Below are positions 1 through 5,919 of a DNA stretch of 15,568 nt, piece after piece. Source of the stretch: Treponema sp. (GTDB lineage: Bacteria; Spirochaetota; Spirochaetia; Treponematales; Breznakiellaceae); the NCBI GenBank assembly GCA_009780285.1, contig WRAL01000008.1, forward strand, positions 1-15,568, given 5' to 3'. The position numbers and the translations under genes were made by a program. The notes under the pieces are model-generated. The model saw only the letters and a list, made by a program, of their open reading frames with translations, was not told the DNA's origin and did no database searches. Position 1 is the stretch's first letter; every line of letters begins with the position of its first letter.

Positions 1-279
1 CATGTTGCGGGTGATGGGCACGTTGATATCGAAGGGGGCGTGCAGGCTCGGGGTCGTGTGCCAGGCGTCGAAGGTGTCGCCTGGGCGCGTCGGGGGCGTC
101 GGAAGGGTCAGCCTCGAGTCCTTGGGCACTGTCGAGGGGCGCACGAGGGAGCCGCCGTTGGTCATATAGGTTACGGTGAAAGTTTCGACCGCGACGCCGT
201 CCGTGTCGCAGGCCGCCGCGAAAAAGCCCAGCGCGGCCAGCGCCAAGGCGGCCCGCAAAAATCTAAAAGCCCTTTTCAT
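1..279 (-). CDS. Lipoprotein with Listeria-Bacteroides (InlB-B type) repeat, partial
   Basis: This is the first 93 codons of a gene that leaves the window at the left edge, with no stop seen. The start is ATG at 279-277, with an AAGGAGA ribosome site just upstream. Residues 1-23 form a lipoprotein signal peptide: basic MKRAF, a hydrophobic Leu/Ala stretch, then FFAAC with Cys23 as the likely lipidated residue. Phe at -3 of the lipobox is loose by Gram-negative rules but is tolerated in spirochaetes. From about residue 33 the pattern FTVTYMTNGGS, then PTRPGDTFDAWHT, then PFDINVPITRNM matches one InlB-B/Flg_new repeat (PF09479), a small beta-grasp-like surface module usually present in several copies. 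The likely location is the cell envelope. Its binding partner cannot be told from this fragment. Promoter and leader are listed separately. Confidence 0.85.
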   Translation of the reverse strand, partial: MKRAFRFLRAALALAALGFFAAACDTDGVAVETFTVTYMTNGGSLVRPSTVPKDSRLTLPTPPTRPGDTFDAWHTTPSLHAPFDINVPITRNM

Positions 280-547
280 GTGGTAATCTCCTTATGATTG
301 TCCGCTCTTATCATTTTTGACTTTCTGTTTTGAGTTGTCCGTAGCAAGCGCTACGAGGATCTGCGCGCGGCCATCCAGCCGTCAATACTACTGCCGGAGA
401 AAACCTGTCTCCCGCATAGCTTACGCATCGAATTGCATCGTGGGAGCGCCCGGCTCCTCCTTGCGGCGTCACGCGAGTAAAGGCGTCGCCAGCGGTGGAA
501 TACGAAAGCGCGCCGTCGCGTTACGTTCGAGCCTATCCCTTATTCGT
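280..547 (-). promoter_or_regulatory. Long, apparently structured 5' leader of the repeat lipoprotein gene
   Basis: About 260 nt separate the predicted transcription start near 541 from the ATG at 279, and I see no convincing ORF in it on the minus strand. The minus-strand RNA can form nested stems: GGCUC with GAGCC (533-529 with 456-452), enclosing ACGCGA with UCGCGU (521-516 with 476-471). Two further hairpins follow: GGAGA with UCTCC-type pairing at 412-396 (7-nt loop), and CGUAGC-GCUU-GCUACG at 355-340. After the last hairpin an A-rich, unstructured stretch leads to the Shine-Dalgarno site. I do not recognise a known riboswitch, T-box, tmRNA, SRP or RNase P signature. It may be a cis-acting regulatory RNA or an independent small RNA; the function is unknown. 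Confidence 0.4.
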
Positions 548-576
548 ATTCTACCTGAGACAAACGCTATTGTCAA
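548..576 (-). promoter_or_regulatory. Sigma-70-type promoter of the repeat lipoprotein gene
   Basis: On the minus strand there is a perfect -35 TTGACA (576-571), a 17-nt spacer and a -10 TAGAAT (553-548), five of six to consensus. Spacing is ideal. Transcription would start near 541 and run left into the lipoprotein gene, giving a leader of roughly 260 nt. Confidence 0.75.
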
Positions 577-640
577 TACCTTGGTTTGGGCATCCTCCGC
601 AGCGGCCCCTCGAGCAAGCCGGCGGTTTTTGCTACGGAAG

Positions 641-716
641 GCGCCCACTGGCCGCAGGCATGGCTTATATTTCCGAGGCCAAAGCGCCGCGCTCCGGGGA
701 GCGCGGCGCTTTGGCC
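641..716 (-). repeat. Dispersed intergenic repeat, copy A
   Basis: Read on the minus strand, this copy holds the GGCCAAAGCGCC hairpin, then an AAATATAAGCCA segment, then a GC block TGCGGCCAGTGGGCGC. The first two modules match 12478-12503 with one mismatch and one 2-nt gap. The GC block matches 1560-1581 with one substitution and one gap. It lies upstream of, and points toward, the promoter at 576-548. Confidence 0.6.
677..716. terminator. Perfect 19-bp inverted repeat after the PD-(D/E)XK gene
   Basis: The arms at 677-695 and 698-716 are perfectly complementary (outer part GGCCAAAGCGCC) around a 2-base centre. The hairpin starts 4 bases past the stop codon of the minus-strand gene at 721, so it probably acts as that gene's terminator or 3' stabiliser. 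No T-run follows on either strand, so it is not a classic intrinsic terminator. The same outer stem and its flank recur at 12462-12503, which marks it as part of a dispersed repeat family. Confidence 0.55.
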
Positions 717-720
717 CCGA

Positions 721-1374
721 CTACCATTCCCTGGGCTTGAAGCCCTCGGGTATGTCCATCGCCATCGTGTCGCCGGACTGGACGATCACGTAAAAGCCGG
801 CGTCGAGGGCCGCCTTCCTTTCCGCCGCGCCGAACGCCGCCCCGGCTATCGCGCCGAGAATGCGACGCTTGTCGCCAAGCCCGGATCGGTAGGCGCGCAG
901 CGTTTCGATCCGCGCCTGGTGCTTGTCCATGTCGTTCAGGTGCGGCTTGGCCTTTACCTCCACGGCCACGATGCTGTCCGCGCTTTCAAGAAAAAGGTCT
1001 ATCTCGGCGATTCTTCTCTTGCCTTCCCTTAGCTCAAGGTTTTTCGACGAAAGCGCAAGGTTGAAGCCCAGGTCGTTGAACCGGTCCGCGATGCCCGGCG
1101 CCACTAGATGCTCGACGATCTCGCCGAAGGTGTTTTCGATCCCGCCCAGCTTCGAGTTAAGACGGCTCCATTCCTCGTCGCGCTTGCGCTCCGCCGCCGC
1201 GCGTTCCGCCACGTAAGCCTCGCGTTGCTCGATTTCGGCCTTGAGGCGACGTTCGTTTTCCTTCATCTGCTCGGACATCTGCTCGGAAAATTCCCTTTGG
1301 CTTTTCGACACGTCGCGCAGGATCGCCCAGATTTCCTCGGGGGTCGCGGGCGGCATTTTGGTCGCTGTTTCCAT
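721..1374 (-). CDS. PD-(D/E)XK nuclease-like protein with coiled coil (DUF3782-like)
   Basis: 217 residues. I chose the ATG at 1374 because AGGAGAGGAG lies directly upstream at good spacing; an earlier in-frame ATG at 1395 has a poor ribosome site. Residues about 18-76 are rich in Glu, Lys, Arg and Gln in a heptad-like pattern (EQMSEQMKENERRL and onward) and probably form a coiled coil. The rest is a compact alpha/beta domain: AEIDLFL (Asp126) followed by VAVEVKAK (Glu139, Lys141) is the D-(x)n-E-x-K core of the PD-(D/E)XK fold, followed by a Q-x-x-R-x-E-type helix. This layout matches the DUF3782-type proteins common in cyanobacteria and other bacteria. Whether it cuts nucleic acid, and in what process, is not known to me. 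It has no signal peptide and appears monocistronic. Confidence 0.8.
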   Translation of the reverse strand: METATKMPPATPEEIWAILRDVSKSQREFSEQMSEQMKENERRLKAEIEQREAYVAERAAAERKRDEEWSRLNSKLGGIENTFGEIVEHLVAPGIADRFNDLGFNLALSSKNLELREGKRRIAEIDLFLESADSIVAVEVKAKPHLNDMDKHQARIETLRAYRSGLGDKRRILGAIAGAAFGAAERKAALDAGFYVIVQSGDTMAMDIPEGFKPREW

Positions 1375-1393
1375 GCTCCTCTCCTGTAATGGC

Positions 1394-1422
1394 ATTATAC
1401 GTCGTTCTTTTAATGGCGTATA
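1394..1422 (-). promoter_or_regulatory. Probable promoter of the PD-(D/E)XK gene
   Basis: The minus strand carries a perfect TATAAT at 1399-1394. The -35 at 17-nt spacing (TATACG, 1422-1417) is weak. A start near 1387 would leave a leader of about 13 nt containing only the Shine-Dalgarno site. Overlapping the upstream edge is a short palindrome, ACCAT-ATAC-ATGGT (1422-1435), which could be an operator; that part is speculative. Confidence 0.45.
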
Positions 1423-1496
1423 CCATATACATGGTGCGAAAGCGCGTTTTGCATGGTTCCCCGGGAATAAATCCCCGCCAAAAAAGTTTTTCATAT

Positions 1497-1590
1497 AGAA
1501 GCGCGGCCTTTCCTCCTAAAGCCCTCGGGCTAAAGCCCTCGGGCTAAAGCCCGACGCGAATGCCCTGCGGCCAGCGGGCGCGCGGCCCCC
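1497..1590 (+). repeat. Dispersed intergenic repeat, copy B
   Basis: This copy shares AGAAGxGCGGCCTTT (1497-1511) with 12558-12572 and the exact 15-mer CGCGAATGCCCTGCG (1555-1569) with 12589-12603. Its end, CGCGCGGCCCC, resembles the end of the same region near 12720. The GC block TGCGGCCAGCGGGCGC also matches copy A. It lies immediately upstream of the candidate promoter of the outer-membrane protein gene. Confidence 0.6.
1516..1552 (+). repeat. 14-bp tandem repeat, 2.6 copies
   Basis: The unit CTAAAGCCCTCGGG occurs at 1516-1529 and 1530-1543, with a partial third copy CTAAAGCCC at 1544-1552, all without mismatch. Each full unit plus the next base can fold into a tiny GCCC-TC-GGGC hairpin. 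It sits inside repeat copy B. Confidence 0.85.
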
Positions 1591-1598
1591 TTTTTTCC

Positions 1599-1627
1599 TT
1601 GACCTGAAGCGCCCTTATAATTATTTT
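1599..1627 (+). promoter_or_regulatory. Candidate promoter of the outer-membrane protein gene
   Basis: TTGACC (1599-1604) is a good -35. At 17-nt spacing the -10 is TATTTT (1622-1627, four of six). A perfect TATAAT is present at 1616-1621, but only 11 nt from TTGACC; it would have to use the poor TTTTCC upstream as its -35. Either way a start between about 1628 and 1635 is likely, giving a leader of 30-40 nt. Confidence 0.45.
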
Positions 1628-1667
1628 TTGGTATCGCCTGCGCGGATGCGTCGGCAAAGGAGAAAAA

Positions 1668-2297
1668 ATGATAAAAAAAGTGTTGATCGCGTTGGTTATC
1701 GCCGCTACGGCCTCTGGAGCGGCCTTCGCCGAAATTCGCATGAGCGCTGGAGCGGGAGGCTCCATGGACATGGGCAGAATAGGCGGAATGAGCGTCGACT
1801 TCGAAGGCGTAAAGATGTCGTCGAACGTTTATCACACAGGCTTTGGCGGCTTTGTCTTCCTGGACGCCACATACGTCGAATTTTCGACGGCCTTTATGTT
1901 CGGGCCGACGGGGACTACCGTTAATCTGGGCCCCATAACCATGACCGGGGAAGGCTCGTTTATGTCGCTGGATTTCGGCCTGCTTGGAAGATTCCCCTTC
2001 GAGCTGGGCGCGGGAAACATCTCGGTCTTCCCGCTTCTGGGCGTAGGCTACAGCCTCGTGCTATCCACCGAGGATCCGGACGGGAATAAGCTCGACAAGC
2101 CGGGCGACTTTAGCTCGTTTAGAATCATGGCCGGCGTGGGAGCGGACTTCGATATAGGCTCCGGCCTTTTTATCAGGGCCCAGGCCCTTGGCCGATACAG
2201 CTTCGCGCCCAAGGTCATTAGGGAAAACGGCGACCAGTCGAACGTCAACGGCGGCTTCGGAGCGCTCGCCCGCGTGGGCTTGGGCTTTAGGTTCTAG
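1668..2297 (+). CDS. Small outer-membrane beta-barrel protein
   Basis: 209 residues, starting at ATG 1668 with AAAGGAG at 1656-1662. Residues 1-21 are a Sec signal peptide: MIKK, a hydrophobic core, then SGAAFA with cleavage expected before Glu22. The mature part is Gly-rich and shows alternating hydrophobic strands separated by short turns. It ends in ARVGLGFRF, with the C-terminal Phe and aromatic pattern expected for a protein folded by the BAM machinery. The size suggests an eight-strand barrel like those of the OmpA/OmpW-type beta-barrel superfamily. No specific function or ligand can be assigned. It stands alone: a promoter-like region precedes it and a strong terminator follows. Confidence 0.8.
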   Translation: MIKKVLIALVIAATASGAAFAEIRMSAGAGGSMDMGRIGGMSVDFEGVKMSSNVYHTGFGGFVFLDATYVEFSTAFMFGPTGTTVNLGPITMTGEGSFMSLDFGLLGRFPFELGAGNISVFPLLGVGYSLVLSTEDPDGNKLDKPGDFSSFRIMAGVGADFDIGSGLFIRAQALGRYSFAPKVIRENGDQSNVNGGFGALARVGLGFRF

Positions 2298-2305
2298 GCA
2301 GGCAG

Positions 2306-2345
2306 GCGCCTGTCTAACCCCCGCAGGGGTTGGGCAGGCGCTTTT
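2306..2345 (+). terminator. Rho-independent terminator of the outer-membrane protein gene
   Basis: In RNA a 16-bp stem forms between 2306-2321 and 2326-2341: GCGCCUG with CAGGCGC, a U-G/C-G/U-G section, then AACCCC with GGGGUU, closed by the loop CGCA. TTTT follows at 2342-2345. It begins 9 bases past the stop codon. Confidence 0.85.
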
Positions 2346-2400
2346 CCTCATCGCTCTGGTTTCCCATCCCCATTCCTTAACTATGCGTCTATAGGCCCGA

Positions 2401-2424
2401 TTTTCGGAAAACTTTCCCCGAAAA
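2401..2424. other. Short inverted repeat between the outer-membrane gene and the flagellar operon
   Basis: TTTTCGG (2401-2407) and CCGAAAA (2418-2424) are complementary around a 10-base centre. It lies between the terminator and the sigma-28-like promoter, in a 227-bp gap that otherwise shows only those two sites. A weaker sigma-28-like match (TTAACTAT, 11 nt, CCCGATTT) ends at its left edge. Its role is unknown. Confidence 0.3.
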
Positions 2425-2458
2425 GCCGCCACTTCCTTTCTCTTCCCGCACGAATTCC

Positions 2459-2486
2459 TAAACCGCGGCGACGCGGCGGCCGATAT
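2459..2486 (+). promoter_or_regulatory. Sigma-28 (FliA)-like promoter of the rod operon
   Basis: TAAA (2459-2462), 16 nt, then GCCGATAT (2479-2486) compares with the flagellar consensus TAAA-N15-GCCGATAA: four of four and seven of eight, with one extra base of spacing. A start near 2493 gives a leader of about 30 nt to the TTG at 2525. No convincing sigma-70 promoter is seen close by. Confidence 0.5.
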
Positions 2487-2524
2487 TCAACTGACGGGAT
2501 TTTCTTCCCGCGCTAGGGGGCATT

Positions 2525-3382
2525 TTGATTAGAGGCTGGTACACGGCGGCAAGCGGGATGAAGGCCCAGCAATGGCGCATGGACGCGGTTGCGAACAATC
2601 TTGCGAACGTCAACACGAACGGCTTTAAGAAGGAAGTGGCCGCGTTCAAGGCCTTTCCGGAGCTTTTGGTACGGCGCATGGAGGACGACGGGGTTCGCGC
2701 GAACCCTTTCGGCTCGTCGGATTACGCGCCGGTGGTCGGGCGCCTGGGCACGGGAGTCGAGCTTAACGAGCTTTACACCGACTTCGAGCAGGGGCCGCTG
2801 CGGGAAACCTTCAGCGATTTCGACTTCGCGCTTAACGGCAAGGGATTCTTCGTCGTGGAAACGCCCTGGGGCGAGCGCTACACGCGCAACGGCGCCTTTC
2901 AGCTTGGAAAGGAGGGCTTTCTTCTGACGAACGAGGGCTATCCCGTTTTGGGCGAGAACGGCCGGATTCGCATCACCGAAAATAATTTCAAGGTCGATCA
3001 GGAGGGCCGGATCTGGGTGAACGCCGCGATCAGCGACGACCCGGAAACGCTCGTGAGCAGGGAAGGAAACCGCTGGGAAGACACCGTAGTCCTTGACACC
3101 CTGCGCATCGTGGAGTTCGAGCTTGACCGCTACCTTGAAAAACAGGGCGACAGCCTCTGGCGGGAAAGCGCCACCTCCGGCCCGGCGGAAATCGCCGAGG
3201 GCTCAAGGAGAGCGACGGTGATCCAGGGCTTCGTGGAAGCGGCGAACATCGACCCGGTTTTGGAAATGGTGCAGATGATAGAAATAAACCGCGCCTACGA
3301 GGCGAACCAGCGGGTGATTCAGGCGCACGATCAGAGCGCCGGCACGCTGATAAATCAAGTGGCCAGAGTGGGCCAGAGGTAA
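2525..3382 (+). CDS. flgF: Flagellar proximal rod protein, FlgF/FlgG family
   Basis: 285 residues from TTG 2525, with AGGGGG at 2515-2520; the family-typical N-terminus MIRGWYTAASGM begins exactly there. The conserved N-terminal rod motif NNLANVNTNGFKK is at residues 24-36, and the C-terminal helix EMVQMIEINRAYE is at about 247-259. In rod proteins these two helices pair into the axial coiled coil. The central DFALNGKGFFVVETPWGERYTRNGAF segment, abbreviated here as the FFVV-to-TRNGAF motif, is the usual family core. It assembles into the periplasmic drive shaft linking the basal body to the hook, exported by the flagellar type III system. In Treponema this position is often annotated as a second FlgG; FlgF is my reading from order and length. 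flgG follows after 3 nt. Confidence 0.88.
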   Translation: MIRGWYTAASGMKAQQWRMDAVANNLANVNTNGFKKEVAAFKAFPELLVRRMEDDGVRANPFGSSDYAPVVGRLGTGVELNELYTDFEQGPLRETFSDFDFALNGKGFFVVETPWGERYTRNGAFQLGKEGFLLTNEGYPVLGENGRIRITENNFKVDQEGRIWVNAAISDDPETLVSREGNRWEDTVVLDTLRIVEFELDRYLEKQGDSLWRESATSGPAEIAEGSRRATVIQGFVEAANIDPVLEMVQMIEINRAYEANQRVIQAHDQSAGTLINQVARVGQR

Positions 3383-3385
3383 CCA

Positions 3386-4186
3386 ATGGTAAGAAGTTTG
3401 TGGACCGGCGCGTCCGGAATGATAGGCCAGCAGGCGCAGGTTGATACTATTTCCAACAATCTGGCGAACGTGAACAATCACGGCTTTAAAAAACAGCGGG
3501 TGGAATTTCAGGACCTGATTTACCAGACCCTGCGCGTGGCCGGAACGCCGGCGACGGAAAACACCGTTACGCCGGTGGGCGAGCAGATGGGCCACGGAAC
3601 GCGAGTTTCGGCGACCCAGCGGGTTTTTTCGCAGGGCTCGCTTCAGCAGACCGACGTTCCCACCGACATCGCGATCGCCGGCGACGGCTTTTTCCGCGTG
3701 CAGATGTTCGACGGCTCCTGGGCCTACACGCGCAACGGCGCCTTCGCCGTGGATTCGGACGGGCGCATGGTTACGAGCAACGGCTATTGGCTTTTGCCGG
3801 ACATCCTGATGCCGGAAGGCTTCCTGCCGGACAGCATCGCCGTGTCGCAGGACGGCAGGGTTACCGTTCGCGTGCCCGACATCGATCCCAACGATTCCAT
3901 CGAGGTTGGCCGCATCGAGCTTTACCGCTTTCCAAACCCTGTAGGACTTATGGCCGCCGGGGACAACCTCTTTAGGGTTTCGGCTGCCTCAGGCGATCCC
4001 ATTCCCGGCGTCCCGGGCTTTGAGGGCATGGGCACCCTGCGCGGAAAGTTTTTGGAAATGTCCAACGTCGCCGTCGTGCAGGAAATGGTAAACCTGATCG
4101 TGGCGCAGCGCGCCTACGAGTTCAATTCAAGGACCATTCAGACCAGCGACAGTATGCTGGGAACGGCCACGGCGCTGCGGCGTTAA
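3386..4186 (+). CDS. flgG: Flagellar distal rod protein FlgG
   Basis: 266 residues, close to the 260-odd of well-studied FlgG. ATG 3386 follows the flgF stop by 3 nt, so translation is probably coupled; AGAGG of the upstream gene's last codons serves as ribosome site. MVRSLWTGASGM leads to NNLANVNNHGFKK at residues 24-36. DIAIAGDGFFRVQ and YTRNGAF are the core motifs, and the C-terminal EMVNLIVAQRAYE lies at about 233-245. FlgG forms the distal rod, which in spirochaetes sits inside the periplasm along with the whole filament. No unusual change is visible. Confidence 0.93.
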   Translation: MVRSLWTGASGMIGQQAQVDTISNNLANVNNHGFKKQRVEFQDLIYQTLRVAGTPATENTVTPVGEQMGHGTRVSATQRVFSQGSLQQTDVPTDIAIAGDGFFRVQMFDGSWAYTRNGAFAVDSDGRMVTSNGYWLLPDILMPEGFLPDSIAVSQDGRVTVRVPDIDPNDSIEVGRIELYRFPNPVGLMAAGDNLFRVSAASGDPIPGVPGFEGMGTLRGKFLEMSNVAVVQEMVNLIVAQRAYEFNSRTIQTSDSMLGTATALRR

Positions 4187-4208
4187 TGCAAGCGCAAAGG
4201 GGTAAGGC

Positions 4209-4727
4209 ATGGATTTACGAAGCCTGGGAATGACCGGCACGCCGAATATGCTCCAGCCGAGCCTTATCGGCGGGAATATGGCCGCGCGGGAAAAAAGCGC
4301 CGTGGACATGCAGTCCTTCGAGGAGGCGCTGCGTAGCGCCGCCAACCGAAACGCCGCGCCTGCGCCATCTGAGCCAGCGGCTCGTTCAGAGCCTGCGTCT
4401 CGAAATGAACCGACGGTTCATTTCGAGACGGCGCCGGAATTGTCGCGCGCCGCTCCCCTGCCCCCCGGCGCGACCATAGATCGCGAAAGCGAGCTTTACA
4501 AACAGTGTTCCGAGCTTGAATACTTTTTGGTTAAAACCCTTGTCGACAGCATGAGAAGCACGGTGCAGCGTTCCGGCCTTATCGAGCAAAGCTTCGCCGG
4601 CGATATGTACGAGGACATGCTTTTCGACGAATACGCGCGCAGCCTTACGCAGAACGCCAACTTCGGCCTTGCGGAAATGGCCTATCTTGAATTGACGGGG
4701 CAGCGCGGGATGGCAGTCCTGCGCTAG
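4209..4727 (+). CDS. flgJ: FlgJ-like rod-binding (rod cap) protein without muramidase domain
   Basis: 172 residues from ATG 4209, with AAAGGGG at 4196-4202, 22 nt after flgG. Residues about 94-165 form the rod-binding domain (PF10135): the LEYFLVKTLVDSMR helix, then SGLIEQSFAGDMYEDMLFDEYA, here noted as the GDMYEDMLFDEYA motif, and LGLAEMAYLEL-like ending (NFGLAEMAYLEL). The C-terminal N-acetylglucosaminidase domain of enteric FlgJ is absent, as in many spirochaetes. The protein is expected to cap the growing rod. Residues about 45-90 are a low-complexity, Ala/Pro/Ser/Glu-rich linker with SEPA-type repeats, and it contains a perfect DNA palindrome. The stop codon TAG abuts the MITE-like element; the reconstituted empty site would also read TAG, so the insertion did not shorten the protein. 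Confidence 0.85.
   Translation: MDLRSLGMTGTPNMLQPSLIGGNMAAREKSAVDMQSFEEALRSAANRNAAPAPSEPAARSEPASRNEPTVHFETAPELSRAAPLPPGATIDRESELYKQCSELEYFLVKTLVDSMRSTVQRSGLIEQSFAGDMYEDMLFDEYARSLTQNANFGLAEMAYLELTGQRGMAVLR
4397..4429. repeat. Perfect 16-bp palindrome inside the flgJ linker
   Basis: The arms at 4397-4412 and 4414-4429 are exact complements around the single base A4413; the inner part reads GAACCG-A-CGGTTC. It encodes residues 63-74 of the disordered linker. A smaller hairpin, GAGCC-AGC-GGCTC, lies just before it at 4371-4383. Uninterrupted symmetry of this length is not required by the protein sequence. Confidence 0.85.
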
Positions 4728-4830
4728 TGTTCCGGAATATTCGGTTTGCAAAATCGCAACGTTCGGTAATTCCTTGCCAGGCAAGGAATTACCTCAACCT
4801 GCATACCGCCATTTGAATATTCCGGAACAC
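4727..4830. mobile_element. MITE-like element, 104 bp, flanked by TA
   Basis: Perfect 16-bp terminal inverted repeats, GTGTTCCGGAATATTC at 4727-4742 and its complement at 4815-4830, bound the element. TA dinucleotides at 4725-4726 and 4831-4832 flank it, as expected for a target duplication of the IS630/Tc1/mariner group. A second, internal palindrome with 14-bp arms (4765-4778 and 4780-4793, GGTAATTCCTTGCC and complement) sits near the middle. No ORF is present, so it would need a transposase supplied elsewhere. The family is an inference from the TA flanks and repeat layout. It could also form the 3' hairpin of the rod operon mRNA. Confidence 0.65.
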
Positions 4831-4864
4831 TAGCAGCGCAGCCGGGGAACTGTTGCGCGTCCAC

Positions 4865-4884
4865 GGCGGGGGACTTCCCCCGCC
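4865..4884 (+). promoter_or_regulatory. Leader hairpin before the AraC regulator
   Basis: GGCGGGGG (4865-4872) pairs with CCCCCGCC (4877-4884) around ACTT. It ends 7 bases before the GAGGAGGTG ribosome site, so it could affect transcription or translation of the regulator, or simply insulate it. No T-run follows. Confidence 0.4.
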
Positions 4885-4907
4885 AAATTCCGAGGAGGTG
4901 GCGCCTC

Positions 4908-5819
4908 GTGAAAGCTCAAGAGGACATTCTTTTCGAGGAATTCGATTCTTTCCACTTTTTTCACGGAAGCTCCCGCAATTGGTCCATGAGCAATTACCAT
5001 CTTCACAAGCAGCACGAGTTGCTTCTGGTTCTCGGCGGGGGCGGCGCGCTGGAGGTCGGCGACAGGAAGTACGAGATGAGACCGGGGGACTTGTTTCTGC
5101 TGAACAGCCAGGAGCGCCATCGCACGACCGGAGAGAAGAACGGGCCTTACGAAAGGTTCGTGCTGCAGTTCGATCCCGAGTGCTTCGCCGGCGTCTCCGA
5201 GGCGCTTGGCTATAACTTCACCATGTTTTTTGAGAACGGCCGCGAGGATTTTGTCCACAGGATTCATCTGCGGGACGCGAATCTGGAAAGGTGCGTCGGC
5301 CTTTTTACGAAAATAGGGCGATACGCCGCGAGCGGCGGCAGGGCCGAGGGGCCTTCCGTCAAGTTCAGGCTGTCCATATTGGAGCTTCTGGTTTTTGTCA
5401 ATGAGATTTACGATCTTTTCGCGGCGCGGGATCGCGAGCGGCCCGAGCGCGGCGCCGCGCCGGGGAAGGAATTCGGCCGCGCCGTGCCCCAGGGGGAACT
5501 CGTCAAGCGGATCAAGCGCTACATTATGGACAACGGGGAAAAAAACCTGTACCTGGACGTCGTCGCCGAGAAATTCTCGATAAGCAGGTACTACCTGAGC
5601 CGTTATTTCAAGAAGGAGACGGGCTTCACGCTGGCCCAATACATCACCGGCCGGAAGATCGCGCTGGCCATGTCGCTGCTCGACGAGGGCTATTCCGTGG
5701 CGGACGCGGCGCGCAGGCTTTCGTTTTCCAGCGACACGCACTTCATATCCGTCTTCAAGAAAAATTGCGGCATCACGCCGAAGCAGTACGCGAAATCCAG
5801 GGACAGCAAGGATATATAG
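4908..5819 (+). CDS. AraC-family transcriptional regulator
   Basis: 303 residues from GTG 4908, chosen for the strong GAGGAGGTG at 4892-4900 with 7-nt spacing. The N-terminal sensing domain is an AraC-type cupin: HLHKQHELLLVL at 31-42 and MRPGDLFLLNSQERHRT at about 57-73, a usual sugar-binding fold. The C-terminal AraC DNA-binding domain occupies about 199-303, with first helix-turn-helix around 217-238 (LDVVAEKFSISRYYLSRYFK) and second around 262-285, ending in the family signature FKKNCGITPKQY. Because it lies directly upstream of a sugar-uptake and -degradation gene set on the same strand, it probably activates that set in response to the imported sugar or a breakdown product. The inducer is unknown. 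Confidence 0.92.
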   Translation: MKAQEDILFEEFDSFHFFHGSSRNWSMSNYHLHKQHELLLVLGGGGALEVGDRKYEMRPGDLFLLNSQERHRTTGEKNGPYERFVLQFDPECFAGVSEALGYNFTMFFENGREDFVHRIHLRDANLERCVGLFTKIGRYAASGGRAEGPSVKFRLSILELLVFVNEIYDLFAARDRERPERGAAPGKEFGRAVPQGELVKRIKRYIMDNGEKNLYLDVVAEKFSISRYYLSRYFKKETGFTLAQYITGRKIALAMSLLDEGYSVADAARRLSFSSDTHFISVFKKNCGITPKQYAKSRDSKDI

Positions 5820-5873
5820 CTTTTTCGTCGAAACATTAAACTCTTGAGCCTGAAATGCCGGTAGAATCTGCTT

Positions 5874-5895
5874 GCGCGGGAGGCGAATCCCGCGC
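5874..5895 (+). promoter_or_regulatory. Inverted repeat upstream of the carbohydrate genes
   Basis: GCGCGGG (5874-5880) and CCCGCGC (5889-5895) are complementary around 8 bases. The site follows TAGAAT (5862-5867), a possible -10 for which no properly spaced -35 is visible. A promoter helped by the AraC protein often has a weak -35, so the arrangement would fit an activated promoter; this is inference. Confidence 0.3.
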
Positions 5896-5919
5896 GGCGA
5901 ATTTATAAGGAGACGCGCC

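Noticed and set aside
280..547. Known riboswitch or housekeeping RNA in the leader
   Set aside because: I looked for cobalamin, TPP, c-di-GMP, FMN, T-box, SRP, RNase P and tmRNA signature segments and saw none, so it is reported only as an unassigned structured leader.
317..1032. Overlapping plus-strand open frames
   Set aside because: They run antisense to the lipoprotein leader and the PD-(D/E)XK gene, carry no recognisable motifs, and the region holds a strong minus-strand promoter.
1516..1552. CRISPR-like array
   Set aside because: The 14-bp units are directly adjacent with no spacers, and no cas genes are present.
5844..5867. TTGAGC and TAGAAT as a standard promoter
   Set aside because: The spacing is only 12 nt. 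TAGAAT alone may be a -10 of an activator-dependent promoter, so it is mentioned only with the nearby inverted repeat.
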